NCBI RefSeq assembly: GCF_000317225.1
Contig: NZ_AJLL01000063.1
Coordinates: forward strand, 1 to 64,000
Direction of reading: 5' to 3'
DNA from: Fischerella thermalis PCC 7521
GTDB taxonomy: Bacteria > Cyanobacteriota > Cyanobacteriia > Cyanobacteriales > Nostocaceae
Length of the DNA: 64,000 bases
Below are positions 44,429 to 52,778 of the stretch, one piece after another (the first letter of the stretch is position 1; each line of letters starts with the position of its first letter). Both the position numbers and the translations under genes were made by a program. The notes below the pieces were generated by a model. It had not been told where the DNA came from. It did no database searches and was given only the letters and a program-made list of their open reading frames with translations.

Positions 44429-44763
44429 GGTTGGTTGTTGGTTGTTGTTTGTTGATTGGTGGTTGTTAGTGGTTGATTATTTACCACCCCTGACACCTCT
44501 CCTTTCCCCATCACCCCTACCCTACGGGAAGCCGCGCAGAGCGTCTACACCCCATCTTCAATACTTTTCAGACATCCTCTGAGTCGGTGTTGACAAAGAC
44601 AATTCACCAGAAGCGATCGCAGTAATTACAGTAACAATATTAACTTATCTTAATAAGAACAAGCAATATTTATTAACATATAAATTGCTTTTTTGTTTAT
44701 CTATAATTTGATTAATAATGATAAGATAATATGATTGTAAAAATAAAAGGGGGTGAAAATACC
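44429..44763. other. Spacer with repeats
   Basis: Begins with a TTGGTTGTTGGTTGTTGTTT-type repeat (44430-44480), then a CCTACGGGAAGCCGCGCAGA-type interspersed repeat near 44520-44550 and one GCGATCGC. The last 100 bases are very AT-rich and may hold the promoter of the next gene. Confidence 0.45.
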
Positions 44764-45051
44764 ATGCTACCCAAAGTTTTACCCAACTTAAAAAATGTCT
44801 TTGGGAGTGTCGTTGAGGACTTTGGCATTCCTGGTATTGTAGCAGTGATTGTTCTGCCTATTGCCATACCAGTGGTAGCAGTTGCTGGTAAATCCTTAAC
44901 TAAAACAGCAATTAAAGGCGGAATTGTTCTTTATGAAAACAGTAGAAGAGCGATCGCAGCAGTGAGTGAGAACTTCACAGATATAGTCGCACAAGCAAGA
45001 GCAGAACTTCCTGCTGCCGAGAATAGTAGACACTTACGACGAATTAGGTAG
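44764..45051 (+). CDS. DUF5132-like small membrane protein
   Basis: A 95-residue protein. GGGGGTG eight bases before the ATG at 44764 favours this start over 44731. It has one hydrophobic segment (GIPGIVAVIVLPIAIPVVAV, residues 22-41), then KSLTKTAIKGGIVLYENSRRA and an amphipathic helix FTDIVAQARAEL. The pattern fits DUF5132 proteins, often encoded near metal-transporting P-type ATPases; a P2A-type ATPase follows 0.75 kb downstream. Function unknown. Confidence 0.65.
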   Translation: MLPKVLPNLKNVFGSVVEDFGIPGIVAVIVLPIAIPVVAVAGKSLTKTAIKGGIVLYENSRRAIAAVSENFTDIVAQARAELPAAENSRHLRRIR

Positions 45052-45795
45052 GACAATAGATTTTCAGGAAAGTCATATTTGTTTAGCAAAGAGCGCGCTG
45101 CAATAGAAGAAGCAAAACAATCAAATCTTTGCATAAATCAAACATGATGTTATTGTTCCGAAAATCATCAATTCTGCTAAGGTTATCAGATCCAAATCAT
45201 CAGGATCAAAAGTTTATTACAAAATAACTGATCTCCTGATCAGATCAAATATACCTATACAAGTTGCGGTTACAGGAGAAGTTTTGATGCAAGCAAAAAA
45301 AGATGCGGTAATGTGGAGAATGCTCAAAAAAATTTACCGTATCTTCGTTTGTTTGCGTCGCGATATTAGTCTTAACAACTGAATGCAACTTGATATTGAA
45401 ATAATTCGGTATCTGTGGGTAATGGGTAATGAGTAATGGGAAAAATCAATTACCAATTACCAATTACCAATTACCAAATTAAAATTCCTAATTTCGAGTT
45501 TGACCGGACTATACTTTTCTCAAGGCAGTTGCTCTGACTAAAAGTTTTTTTGTAAACAACTACTGCTGGATAAGTATGTCTTGTTTTGTGCTGCTTATCA
45601 GCATATGGATAATGCAGAAAAAGACACGGGGACACAAAGAAAAATTCTCCCCGTATGTGTCTTATTTTTTCTCACACTAATTGGAAAAAAGATTGTGACA
45701 GATAGATAGCTAAAAAGCTTATCCAGTAAATTTCACAATCTAAAATCCAAAATCGTATTACACCTCACATCCCGTCACATTAGAGGAGGCGAGAC
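45052..45795. other. Spacer with an unassigned open fragment and repeats
   Basis: A frame from about 45127 to 45382 reads VIVPKIINSAKVIRSKSSGS and ends CLRRDISLNN; it has no start codon before an internal Met and no recognisable family, so it may be a gene remnant. A GTAATGGGTAATGAGTAATG / CAATTACCAATTACC hairpin follows at 45417-45478. Confidence 0.4.
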
Positions 45796-48705
45796 ATGAG
45801 CAATTGGTACCAAATAGATGCACAAGAAGTTCTGCAACAACTGGGTAGCGATTTATCTTTGGGATTGAGTACAGCCGAAGTCAGTCGCCGCCAACAACAG
45901 CATGGTTACAACGAGTTAATTGAGCAAGAATTACGAAGTCCTTGGCAAATACTCTGGGAACAGGTAAATGCAACTTTAGTGATTATTTTGATTGTGGCAG
46001 CGATCGCCTCCGGTGTGTTGGGTGACTACAAAGATGCATTAGGGATCATAGCCATTGTGGCACTGATTGCTGTTCTGGGATTTAGTCAGGAGTACCAAGC
46101 ACAAAAAGCGATCGCCACTCTCAAAAAATTATCTTTACCTAACGTCAAGGTACTGCGTAATGGTCGGTGGAAAGAAATTTCTGCCCGTGAATTAGTGCCG
46201 GGAGATATTATCCAGTTGGATGCAGAAGATATCGTACCAGCTGATTGCCGTGTTTTAGAAAGCGTTGGTTTGCGAGTCCAAGAAACAACCCTGACAGGAG
46301 TATCAGAACCTACAGACAAACAGCCACAAACACTTTCTCAAGCAGGCTTGCCATTGAGCGATCGCCACAATATGGTTTACATGGGTACAGTTGTTACCTA
46401 CGGGCAGGGTCAAGCAGTAGTCACAGAAACTGGAATGAAAACCGAGATCGGACGAGTTGCTTCTATGGTGCAAGCAGTGGAAGCAGAACCAACCCCACTT
46501 CAGAAGCGCTTAGATGAACTGGGACGGGGATTAGCAATAGCTTCTCTAGGAATAGTGGCGGTTATTCTCGTTTTGGGTATGCTGCGTGGAGAAGACTGGA
46601 AAATCATGCTCTTGACTGCCATCACTCTCGTAGTCGCAGCTTTACCAGAAGGATTACCAGCAGTAGTCACCATTGCTTTGGCTTTGGGTGCGCGCCAAAT
46701 GCTGAAACGGCAGGCGCTGATTCGCAATTTGCCTACTGTAGAAACCTTGGGATCGGTGACTGTAATTTGCTCTGGCAAAACAGGCACTCTGACCGAAAAC
46801 CGAATGACAGTTACTGTCCTTGATGTTGCAGGTCAACGCATAGATTTAACTACCCGGATGCGCGCTTGTGTTGGAGAAAAAAGCCAAGACAGACCATTTC
46901 TGCTGTGTCAACCACCAGCTATATCTTTGCTTTTAGCTAGTAGTACTCTCTGCAACAATGCTTTGCTAGAACCAGACAGAGATGAGCCGCGTTATTTGCG
47001 GGCTGTAGGCGATCCGACCGAAGGCGCTTTAGTCATGGCAGCTGCTCAACAAGGATTATGGAAGGCTGACTTAGAGCATCTTATTCCTCGTGTCGCAGAA
47101 GTTCCCTACGACTGTCGGCGCCAACGCATGACCACCATCCACAAATTCCCTAGCATTCCATCTAGAATTCCTTGCGCTTTGGAAACAGTTTGGCATTGGA
47201 GCGAAAAAATTGGGGGAATATCTTACATTGTCTTCACCAAAGGTACGGTTAATAGCTTATTAGATGTTTGCAGTCACATCTGGATTAACGGACAGGCCAA
47301 ACCATTAACTGAAATTTGGCACAGACATATCTGTGTCACCCACAGTCAACTAGCTGAAAATGGTTTACGGGTAATGGGGGCAGCTTTTCGACCTTTGCAG
47401 TCTGTCAATGAGTGGGAGGACGTAGAGCAAGACTTGATTTTTATTGGTATGGTCGGTATGAACGACCCAGCAAGACCAGAAGTGCGAGACGCTGTACTCA
47501 CCTGCAAGCGCGCTGGTATTCGCCCAGTGATGATTACAGGGGATCATCCCCTGACAGCTAGATTTATCGCCCGTGAAGTAGGCATTGCTACAGATAATCA
47601 AATCATTACCAGTGAAGAGTTATCGCAATTATCTGTTGAGGAATTACGATGCACCCTAAATGATAGATCTGTGTATGCGCGGGTTTCTCCCCAACATAAA
47701 TTTGAGATTGTCCAGACTCTGCAACAACAGGGACACATCGTCGCTATGACTGGTGATGGTATCAATGACGCACCTGCTCTTAAAGGCTCCGACATTGGTG
47801 TGGCAATGGGTATCCGGGGTACAGATGTAGCAAAAGAGGCAGCAGATATGGTACTGCTAGATGATAACTTTGCTACCCTAGTAGCAGCAGTCAAAGAAGG
47901 AAGAGTCATTTACGACAATATCCGCAAGTTTATTAAATATCTGCTCAGCAGTAATGTTGGTGAACTTTTGGTAATGTTGCTGGCTCCTTTTTTGGGAATG
48001 CCATTACCTTTGTTACCACTGCAAATTCTCTGGATTAACCTGACTACCGATGGTTTGCCAGCCCTGGCTCTGGGCGTGGAACCAGCAGAGCGAGACACAA
48101 TGAATCGTCCTCCCTACCCTCCCAACGAAAATATTTTTGCTCGAGGCATGGGAAGGGATATTATCTGGATTGGCATCCTCATGGGTTGTATATCTCTGGG
48201 TACAGGATTTTTGTATTGGAAAATAGGCAGTCCTGCTTGGCAAACTGTAATATTTACTACCTTGACTCTCTCCCAAATGGGTAACGCCTTAGCAGTGCGT
48301 TCCAACCGCGACTCTCTGTTTACAATTGGTTTGTTGTCTAATAAAGCACTTTTAGCTTCAGTAGCTTTAACACTAGGTTTGCAAATTGCAGTACTGTATG
48401 TGCCGTTCTTCCAGAAACTATTTAATACTTTACCTCTGTCAGCACTGGATTTGGTGATTTGTTTGGCTGTGAGTAGTTTGGTCTTCTGGTGTGTAGAGTT
48501 GGAAAAATGGCTGCTTCGTCGTAGCAATTCTGACAGCAAACTGCATTTAGTAGCAGAAACTAGTGAGGAAAAAGATATGCAAGTATGCAACCGCGTTCCT
48601 ACCTCTCCACGTTTACGTTTATGTAATTCCTCAAAACCCAGTTATCGCACTTCTTCTTTACGTCTACATTTGCGTTTAAAGGCAAGTGGGTACAGACGCA
48701 AGTAA
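45796..48705 (+). CDS. P2A-type cation ATPase lacking the phosphorylation Asp and the TGES Glu
   Basis: A full-length 969-residue Ca2+-ATPase-like pump. The cation N-domain, A domain, ten helices and P domain are present. Helix 4 PEGLPA, helix 5 SSNVGELLVM and helix 6 NLTTDGLPALALG keep the residues that bind Ca2+ in SERCA. GDGINDAPALKGSDIG is intact. However, the phosphorylation motif reads CSGKTGTLT, with Gly327 (GGC, 46774-46776) instead of Asp, and the A-domain motif reads LTGVSEP, with Val169 (GTA, 46300-46302) instead of Glu. Both are one-base changes. As written it cannot form the phosphoenzyme. A basic, Ser-rich tail of about 60 residues is unusual. Confidence 0.9.
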   Translation: MSNWYQIDAQEVLQQLGSDLSLGLSTAEVSRRQQQHGYNELIEQELRSPWQILWEQVNATLVIILIVAAIASGVLGDYKDALGIIAIVALIAVLGFSQEYQAQKAIATLKKLSLPNVKVLRNGRWKEISARELVPGDIIQLDAEDIVPADCRVLESVGLRVQETTLTGVSEPTDKQPQTLSQAGLPLSDRHNMVYMGTVVTYGQGQAVVTETGMKTEIGRVASMVQAVEAEPTPLQKRLDELGRGLAIASLGIVAVILVLGMLRGEDWKIMLLTAITLVVAALPEGLPAVVTIALALGARQMLKRQALIRNLPTVETLGSVTVICSGKTGTLTENRMTVTVLDVAGQRIDLTTRMRACVGEKSQDRPFLLCQPPAISLLLASSTLCNNALLEPDRDEPRYLRAVGDPTEGALVMAAAQQGLWKADLEHLIPRVAEVPYDCRRQRMTTIHKFPSIPSRIPCALETVWHWSEKIGGISYIVFTKGTVNSLLDVCSHIWINGQAKPLTEIWHRHICVTHSQLAENGLRVMGAAFRPLQSVNEWEDVEQDLIFIGMVGMNDPARPEVRDAVLTCKRAGIRPVMITGDHPLTARFIAREVGIATDNQIITSEELSQLSVEELRCTLNDRSVYARVSPQHKFEIVQTLQQQGHIVAMTGDGINDAPALKGSDIGVAMGIRGTDVAKEAADMVLLDDNFATLVAAVKEGRVIYDNIRKFIKYLLSSNVGELLVMLLAPFLGMPLPLLPLQILWINLTTDGLPALALGVEPAERDTMNRPPYPPNENIFARGMGRDIIWIGILMGCISLGTGFLYWKIGSPAWQTVIFTTLTLSQMGNALAVRSNRDSLFTIGLLSNKALLASVALTLGLQIAVLYVPFFQKLFNTLPLSALDLVICLAVSSLVFWCVELEKWLLRRSNSDSKLHLVAETSEEKDMQVCNRVPTSPRLRLCNSSKPSYRTSSLRLHLRLKASGYRRK

Positions 48706-49025
48706 TATCGCTGTAAAACTTGATTTGGGTGAATTCAAAGCGTAAGCTTCTTCTGTAATTTTAGTTTGTGCGATCGCTACTAAAATCTTTAACTGAATAA
48801 AATTAAACTTTTTAGCGATCGCATAAACCAAATACTTTCTTTTTGAAAAGTTTATTAATAATATTAAATAATCGCAACCGATAGTTTCTTAACACAAACA
48901 CATACGTTGCATAAAATGGGGATGAATGAATAATGAACCGCCATAGACGCCAAGAACGCCAAGGATTAGATTTTTAAGTTTTCATAAAAAAACCTCCTGC
49001 TTTCTCTGTAACGCCAAAGCTCAAG
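48706..49025. other. Spacer with HIP1 sites and a MITE relative
   Basis: Contains two GCGATCGC-type sites (48771 and 48815 regions), and the decayed MITE copy at 48905-49015. No gene seen. Confidence 0.5.
48905..49015. mobile_element. Decayed copy of the 112-bp MITE
   Basis: Starts CGTTGCATAAAATGGGGATG, identical to the left end at 38664, then a 4-base insertion (ATGA duplication) and CCGCCATAGACGCCAAGAAC. The right end is degenerate (GTAACGCC). Length about 111 bases, matching the intact copy. Confidence 0.7.
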
Positions 49026-49271
49026 TTGAGTCAGCTAAACTTAGAATTAGGATTTGGCTATAAGATCCACTCATTTTTTAAAAAAAGCTTGCGTAAATTT
49101 TGGCAAACAATAGTTAATTATTTGGCAAGTAATCAAGAATTAAAAGTTTGGCAAAAAATGGATCGTCACGGTAATGTTTATTGGCAAGCATATGACCCTG
49201 TGACTGGAAAGTCTTTTATGTCAGGTTCTGAATCTGATATGCGTGCGTGGATTGAACAAATTTATAGATAG
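49026..49271 (+). CDS. Conserved small cyanobacterial protein
   Basis: An 81-residue frame starting with TTG. The C-terminal half LKVWQKMDRHGNVYWQAYDP + VTGKSFMSGSESDMRAWIEQ is a pattern seen in small cyanobacterial proteins of unknown function, with a basic, weakly hydrophobic N-terminus. The start is uncertain because the MITE copy ends just before it; the element may have supplied or removed the original 5' end. Confidence 0.6.
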   Translation: MSQLNLELGFGYKIHSFFKKSLRKFWQTIVNYLASNQELKVWQKMDRHGNVYWQAYDPVTGKSFMSGSESDMRAWIEQIYR

Positions 49272-49302
49272 TTCAAGTTTTTAGGAGTAAATAAACCGCA
49301 GA

Positions 49303-49332
49303 GGACACAGAGGACACAGAGAGAGAAGGAAG
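49303..49332. repeat. CGCAGAGGACACAGAG-type interspersed repeat
   Basis: AACCGCAGAGGACACAGAGG and following GACACAGAGAG. Related copies occur at 36738, 49795 and (inverted) 50390. Confidence 0.5.
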
Positions 49333-49341
49333 GGTTGTTAT

Positions 49342-49680
49342 ATGACAGATTTAACTCTTGTAATTGGCAATATGAACTGCCGCGCTAAACTTCCTGGTAA
49401 AGGGATGGCATTAGGAGTACAAAAAGATATTGACCGCATCACTACTATCTGGAAAGATTGCCGAGAAAATTTTGGTGTTAATGGTGATATGTTATTTGGT
49501 CAATTCACTATTGCTGATGCTATGTTTGCTCCAGTAGTCTTACGGTTTGTGACCTATGATGTGCAGTTGGATAATGTTGCTCAAAATTATGTAGAAGCAA
49601 TTTTAGCAATACCAGCACTGCAAGAATGGATCAAAGCAGGTAAAGCAGAGCAAGAAATTATTCCTACTTTTGAATTTTAG
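49342..49680 (+). pseudogene. Glutathione S-transferase with a large internal deletion
   Basis: The 112 residues join the first strand of a GST N-domain (MTDLTLVIGN) directly to the C-terminal helical domain (MNCRAKLPGKGMALGVQKDI ... FGQFTIADAMFAPVVLRFVTYDV). A normal protein of this subfamily has about 220 residues, so roughly 110 residues including most of the thioredoxin fold and glutathione site are missing, in frame. It is most likely inactive. The ATG and stop are both original. Confidence 0.8.
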
Positions 49681-49834
49681 GAAATAGTTTATTTGAATGA
49701 TGTATGGTTGTTAGCGATCGCTTGACTATCTAATCTACACAATCTCAGGATTTCGATAATTTTACCACCGATTCTTTGGTAAATTTGAAAAGCAGAGGGA
49801 CGCAGAGTTTTTCTAAATGGTATTTATTCAGGAT

Positions 49835-50281
49835 TTAATAATTGCTGGTGTTGATATTTTCGGCATGATTTTTATTAACACGGAACATCAGCTGTAACTC
49901 ACCTACATCTGCGGTAAAACCCAGATGCTCATAAAAAGACATCATCTCTAGTAAACAATAAAGAGCCACCACTTCAACAGAGTATAATTTAGGATGATTG
50001 ATCACTAATTCCATCAGTTTAGAGCCAAGTCTCATATTTCTATGACTAGGTTTGACGATGACATCATAAACAGTGGCTCTATATATAAAATCGGTGAGAA
50101 CCCGAGTAAAAGCAATTAAGCGATCGCACTCATCAACCAATCCAATGATAATATCCGATGCTGCTAGCATCTTCTCGATTTCTTCACGGGTACGTCGTTG
50201 ACTCCAGAATTCATTTTTGTATAAATCTAATAAATCTGAAATTTGAGTTTCACTTAGTTGTTCTACAACTTGATAATTCAT
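49835..50281 (-). CDS. GNAT-family N-acetyltransferase
   Basis: From the ATG at 50281 the protein has 148 residues: MNYQVVEQLSETQISDLLDL, FTRVLTDFIYRATVYDVIVK, the acetyl-CoA loop PSHRNMRLGSKLMELVI and SFYEHLGF near the end. The loop Arg/Gly pattern is slightly degenerate (RNMRLGS for RGxGIG), common in this subgroup. The substrate is unknown. The longer frame to 50422 translates a CGCAGAG-type repeat and a GAAGGGATTGGGG tract and is not used. Confidence 0.8.
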   Translation of the reverse strand: MNYQVVEQLSETQISDLLDLYKNEFWSQRRTREEIEKMLAASDIIIGLVDECDRLIAFTRVLTDFIYRATVYDVIVKPSHRNMRLGSKLMELVINHPKLYSVEVVALYCLLEMMSFYEHLGFTADVGELQLMFRVNKNHAENINTSNY

Positions 50282-50475
50282 AAAAGAATCATTATTGAAC
50301 GTGAGTTCGACGGAACCTAACCCCAATCCCTTCCCTAGTAGGGAAAGGGTAAAAAATCTATAATTTTTCCTCTCTTCCTCTCTTCTTCTGTGTTCTCTGC
50401 GTCTGGTGTGGTTTTCACTCAAACTTCATTTTTGTCAATCAGATTGAATTACCATGCTTAAATATTGTTTTAAAT

Positions 50476-51300
50476 TTATCCTCCAACTTGCATAGCCTCA
50501 GCTGCTTTAGCACCACTTTCCAAAAAATCATTTGCCTTCATAATTTCGTAAAGGTTGATATCTGTTTCTAATAAACAAGCATGTCCACTTTCAGGTAATA
50601 CTACAACTTTGGAGTTGGGTAAAATATTAGCTAATCTTTGTGCTTCTGCAAGAGAAGGTAACAGTCTATCCTGAGTGCTAGCAACTAGTAAAACTGGTTG
50701 ATTCAGTTGACGTAACTGTTGTTCGTCAACACTGAATTCTCGAATTAGAGATAATCGCCACAGAACAGTTTGTGAAGGTATAGAACGCATTGTTTTCAGC
50801 AATTCTTGGCGATCGCTTCTGGAAATACGTGATAATGTTGCTAGAAACGGTAATAAAGCTAAAGCGCCAATGTCAAAACAGGATGATGGCACCAAATAAG
50901 AAAACTGAGATGCCCACTCGTATAATGGGCGAAGATGAAAACTAGAAGCAGGATTAATCAGAATAATTCTTGCAAATAGATGCGGTGCTGCTACAGCTAC
51001 TTTTTGAGCTAAACAACCCCCAAAAGATTCACCACAAAGATAAACTGGTCGCTGGGAACTTTTTTCTAATTCTGCATGGATCAAGTCCAAAACATTATTA
51101 GTTAATACTTCCCAGCTAGTCAAATCTTCCCGTGGGATTGCCAAACAACGAACATCGAAACCAACTTCTAAGCCTGCTGTTTGCGTTCGTAATAGTTGAC
51201 CAGTTCCATCCATCCCAGGTAAATATACAAACAAGGGATATTCTGGCTGAAGACGTTTGGTAGTCAAAAAACACGGCTTTAGTGATACTTTTGGGGTCAT
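50476..51300 (-). CDS. Alpha/beta hydrolase, like the N-terminal half of plant phytyl ester synthase
   Basis: A 274-residue hydrolase. FVYLPGMDGTGQLLRTQ supplies the oxyanion loop, YLCGESFGGCLAQKVA the nucleophile Ser (near residue 92), STQDRLLPS the Asp, and PESGHACLLE the His. The 'PGMDGTG' form is that of plant PES/ELT proteins, where this domain is fused to an acyltransferase. Here an acyltransferase gene lies 120 bases upstream on the same strand, so the pair may handle phytol, quinol or diacylglycerol acylation. Confidence 0.85.
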   Translation of the reverse strand: MTPKVSLKPCFLTTKRLQPEYPLFVYLPGMDGTGQLLRTQTAGLEVGFDVRCLAIPREDLTSWEVLTNNVLDLIHAELEKSSQRPVYLCGESFGGCLAQKVAVAAPHLFARIILINPASSFHLRPLYEWASQFSYLVPSSCFDIGALALLPFLATLSRISRSDRQELLKTMRSIPSQTVLWRLSLIREFSVDEQQLRQLNQPVLLVASTQDRLLPSLAEAQRLANILPNSKVVVLPESGHACLLETDINLYEIMKANDFLESGAKAAEAMQVGG

Positions 51301-51302
51301 TG

Positions 51303-51419
51303 ATTAATGGTCAATCGTCATTGGTCATTGGTTATTGGTCATTAGTCGTTGGTTATTGATCATTAGTCATTGGTCATTGGAAGTAACCAACAAACAACAA
51401 ACAACAACCAACCACTAAC
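51303..51419. repeat. TTGGTCATTGG and CAACAAAC repeat tract
   Basis: About eight TCATTGG/TTATTGG heptamer-like units (51308-51380) followed by CCAACAAACAACAAACAACA. It separates the acyltransferase and hydrolase genes. Confidence 0.6.
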
Positions 51420-51420
51420 T

Positions 51421-52143
51421 CTAATAAGATCCTTCACACAATAGATTAGCAATTTCGCCCTGACAATGTTCTGTTAGTTCAGTGACAACAGTTTTAGCTT
51501 GTTTACCTCGGTATAGTTGTTGGTGTTGGGAGGTAATCCAATAAGGACGGCCTATTAACACCGCAACACGATTGTATATTACCAAAGGATGCCAGCCTGG
51601 TTGATCGAATAGTGGTTCGGAAGGGTCAAACAAGTTCAATAGTTTCAGGGGAACAGCTGATGTGTTAATTTCTTCAATAGAGGCGATCGCAACTGGCAAA
51701 ATTGCCAAATCTTTGACATTGGTTCGTAATGCCAGATGAGCAAATCCTCGTTGAAACTCACCCACACTGTTCGGCTGAGTGAATTTCACCATCGGTTCTG
51801 TTCCTTCGGGAAAAACTCCAACCAATTGCTTTGACTTCAGCAAAAGTTGTGCTTGCTTAAAAAAGCTTTGTTGACGTTGTTGATTTGCCTCTAAGGGAAA
51901 GCATCCCAACCCTGCTACTATTTCTCGCATAATGGGTACTTGTCCCATGTAATGATGACAAGCAAATCTGATTGGACTCGAAAGTGCTGCCATCAAGATT
52001 GGTGCATCCATAAAGCTACGGTGATTGCTCACTACCAACACACTGGCATCTTGGGGAATGCGATCCTCATAGTAGCGAAACATCTTGGTTGAGAGTGCCG
52101 CTAACAACCAGTGAGAAATATTCAGGGGGCTGTTTACACTCAT
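51421..52143 (-). CDS. Lysophospholipid acyltransferase-family protein
   Basis: A 240-residue acyltransferase with NHRSFMDAPIL (NHx4D block, catalytic His) and GVFPEGTEPMVKF (FPEGT block). It transfers acyl groups to glycerolipid or other alcohol acceptors. Together with the adjacent hydrolase it matches the two domains of plant phytyl ester synthases; the Synechocystis relative slr2103 has been linked to acylated quinols or phytyl esters, from memory. A different family member (PlsC) is at 62394. Confidence 0.85.
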   Translation of the reverse strand: MSVNSPLNISHWLLAALSTKMFRYYEDRIPQDASVLVVSNHRSFMDAPILMAALSSPIRFACHHYMGQVPIMREIVAGLGCFPLEANQQRQQSFFKQAQLLLKSKQLVGVFPEGTEPMVKFTQPNSVGEFQRGFAHLALRTNVKDLAILPVAIASIEEINTSAVPLKLLNLFDPSEPLFDQPGWHPLVIYNRVAVLIGRPYWITSQHQQLYRGKQAKTVVTELTEHCQGEIANLLCEGSY

Positions 52144-52685
52144 AACTCTTTAATATAAAAATCTCACAAACATAGGTGTTTATCTGCACTTAATCGTTAC
52201 ATTTCTTCACTATGCCTGGGACTGCCTTAAGGTAGAAATGTTTGAGTTAATAAAATTAGGAAAATGGTTTACACAGAAGTCGCTAATTATAATCTCGCCA
52301 ACAAAAAATTGTGAAAACTCTTTTTATTGCAGTTTTATACCTCAGATTTAACATAGCCGTGACGAACTTTGTTGATCACAAAGGATAAAATATTTCTGTG
52401 CCTTACTTTTTCTGAAAGTTTCTTTTCTATAGAAGTCATCTATGAGAAAATTCTCATGAATATTATACGAAAATATTTTTCTCCAACCCCTAGTCCCTAG
52501 TCTCTGGAATCTGGCGGCTCTTTTCAAGGCGATATATGTGTTTCTATCGACAAAAGCAATTAAACCAAGAAGTTTCAGCAAATCAATAGCTGCGAATTTC
52601 TTTGTTTTTGGTAAAAATTAACTGAATTTATACTTATAAAAAACTAATTCCAAACTGAAGAAATTTGTTAATATTCTAGTAGAAG
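52144..52685. other. Spacer upstream of metG, no gene seen
   Basis: AT-rich divergent spacer. A 77-codon minus-strand frame (52348-52581) has no recognisable family, ribosome binding site or cyanobacterial pattern and is treated as chance. Confidence 0.5.
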
Positions 52686-52714
52686 TTGAAAAGATGAGGT
52701 TTATGTTATATAAT
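52686..52714 (+). promoter_or_regulatory. Sigma-70-type promoter of metG
   Basis: TTGAAA (52686-52691), a 17-base spacer, and a perfect TATAAT (52709-52714), about 65 bases before the metG ATG. Confidence 0.6.
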
Positions 52715-52778
52715 GGCGTGGTTTTATCTCTATAAGTAAGATAGAAAATAGTTTTAACAACTTATATTTTTATTGTGC

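Noticed and set aside
50282-50422. N-terminal extension of the GNAT protein at 49835
   Set aside because: It translates a CGCAGAG-type repeat and a GAAGGGATTGGG tract; the ATG at 50281 starts the domain.
52348-52581. 77-residue minus-strand protein upstream of metG
   Set aside because: No recognisable family, no ribosome binding site, located in AT-rich spacer.
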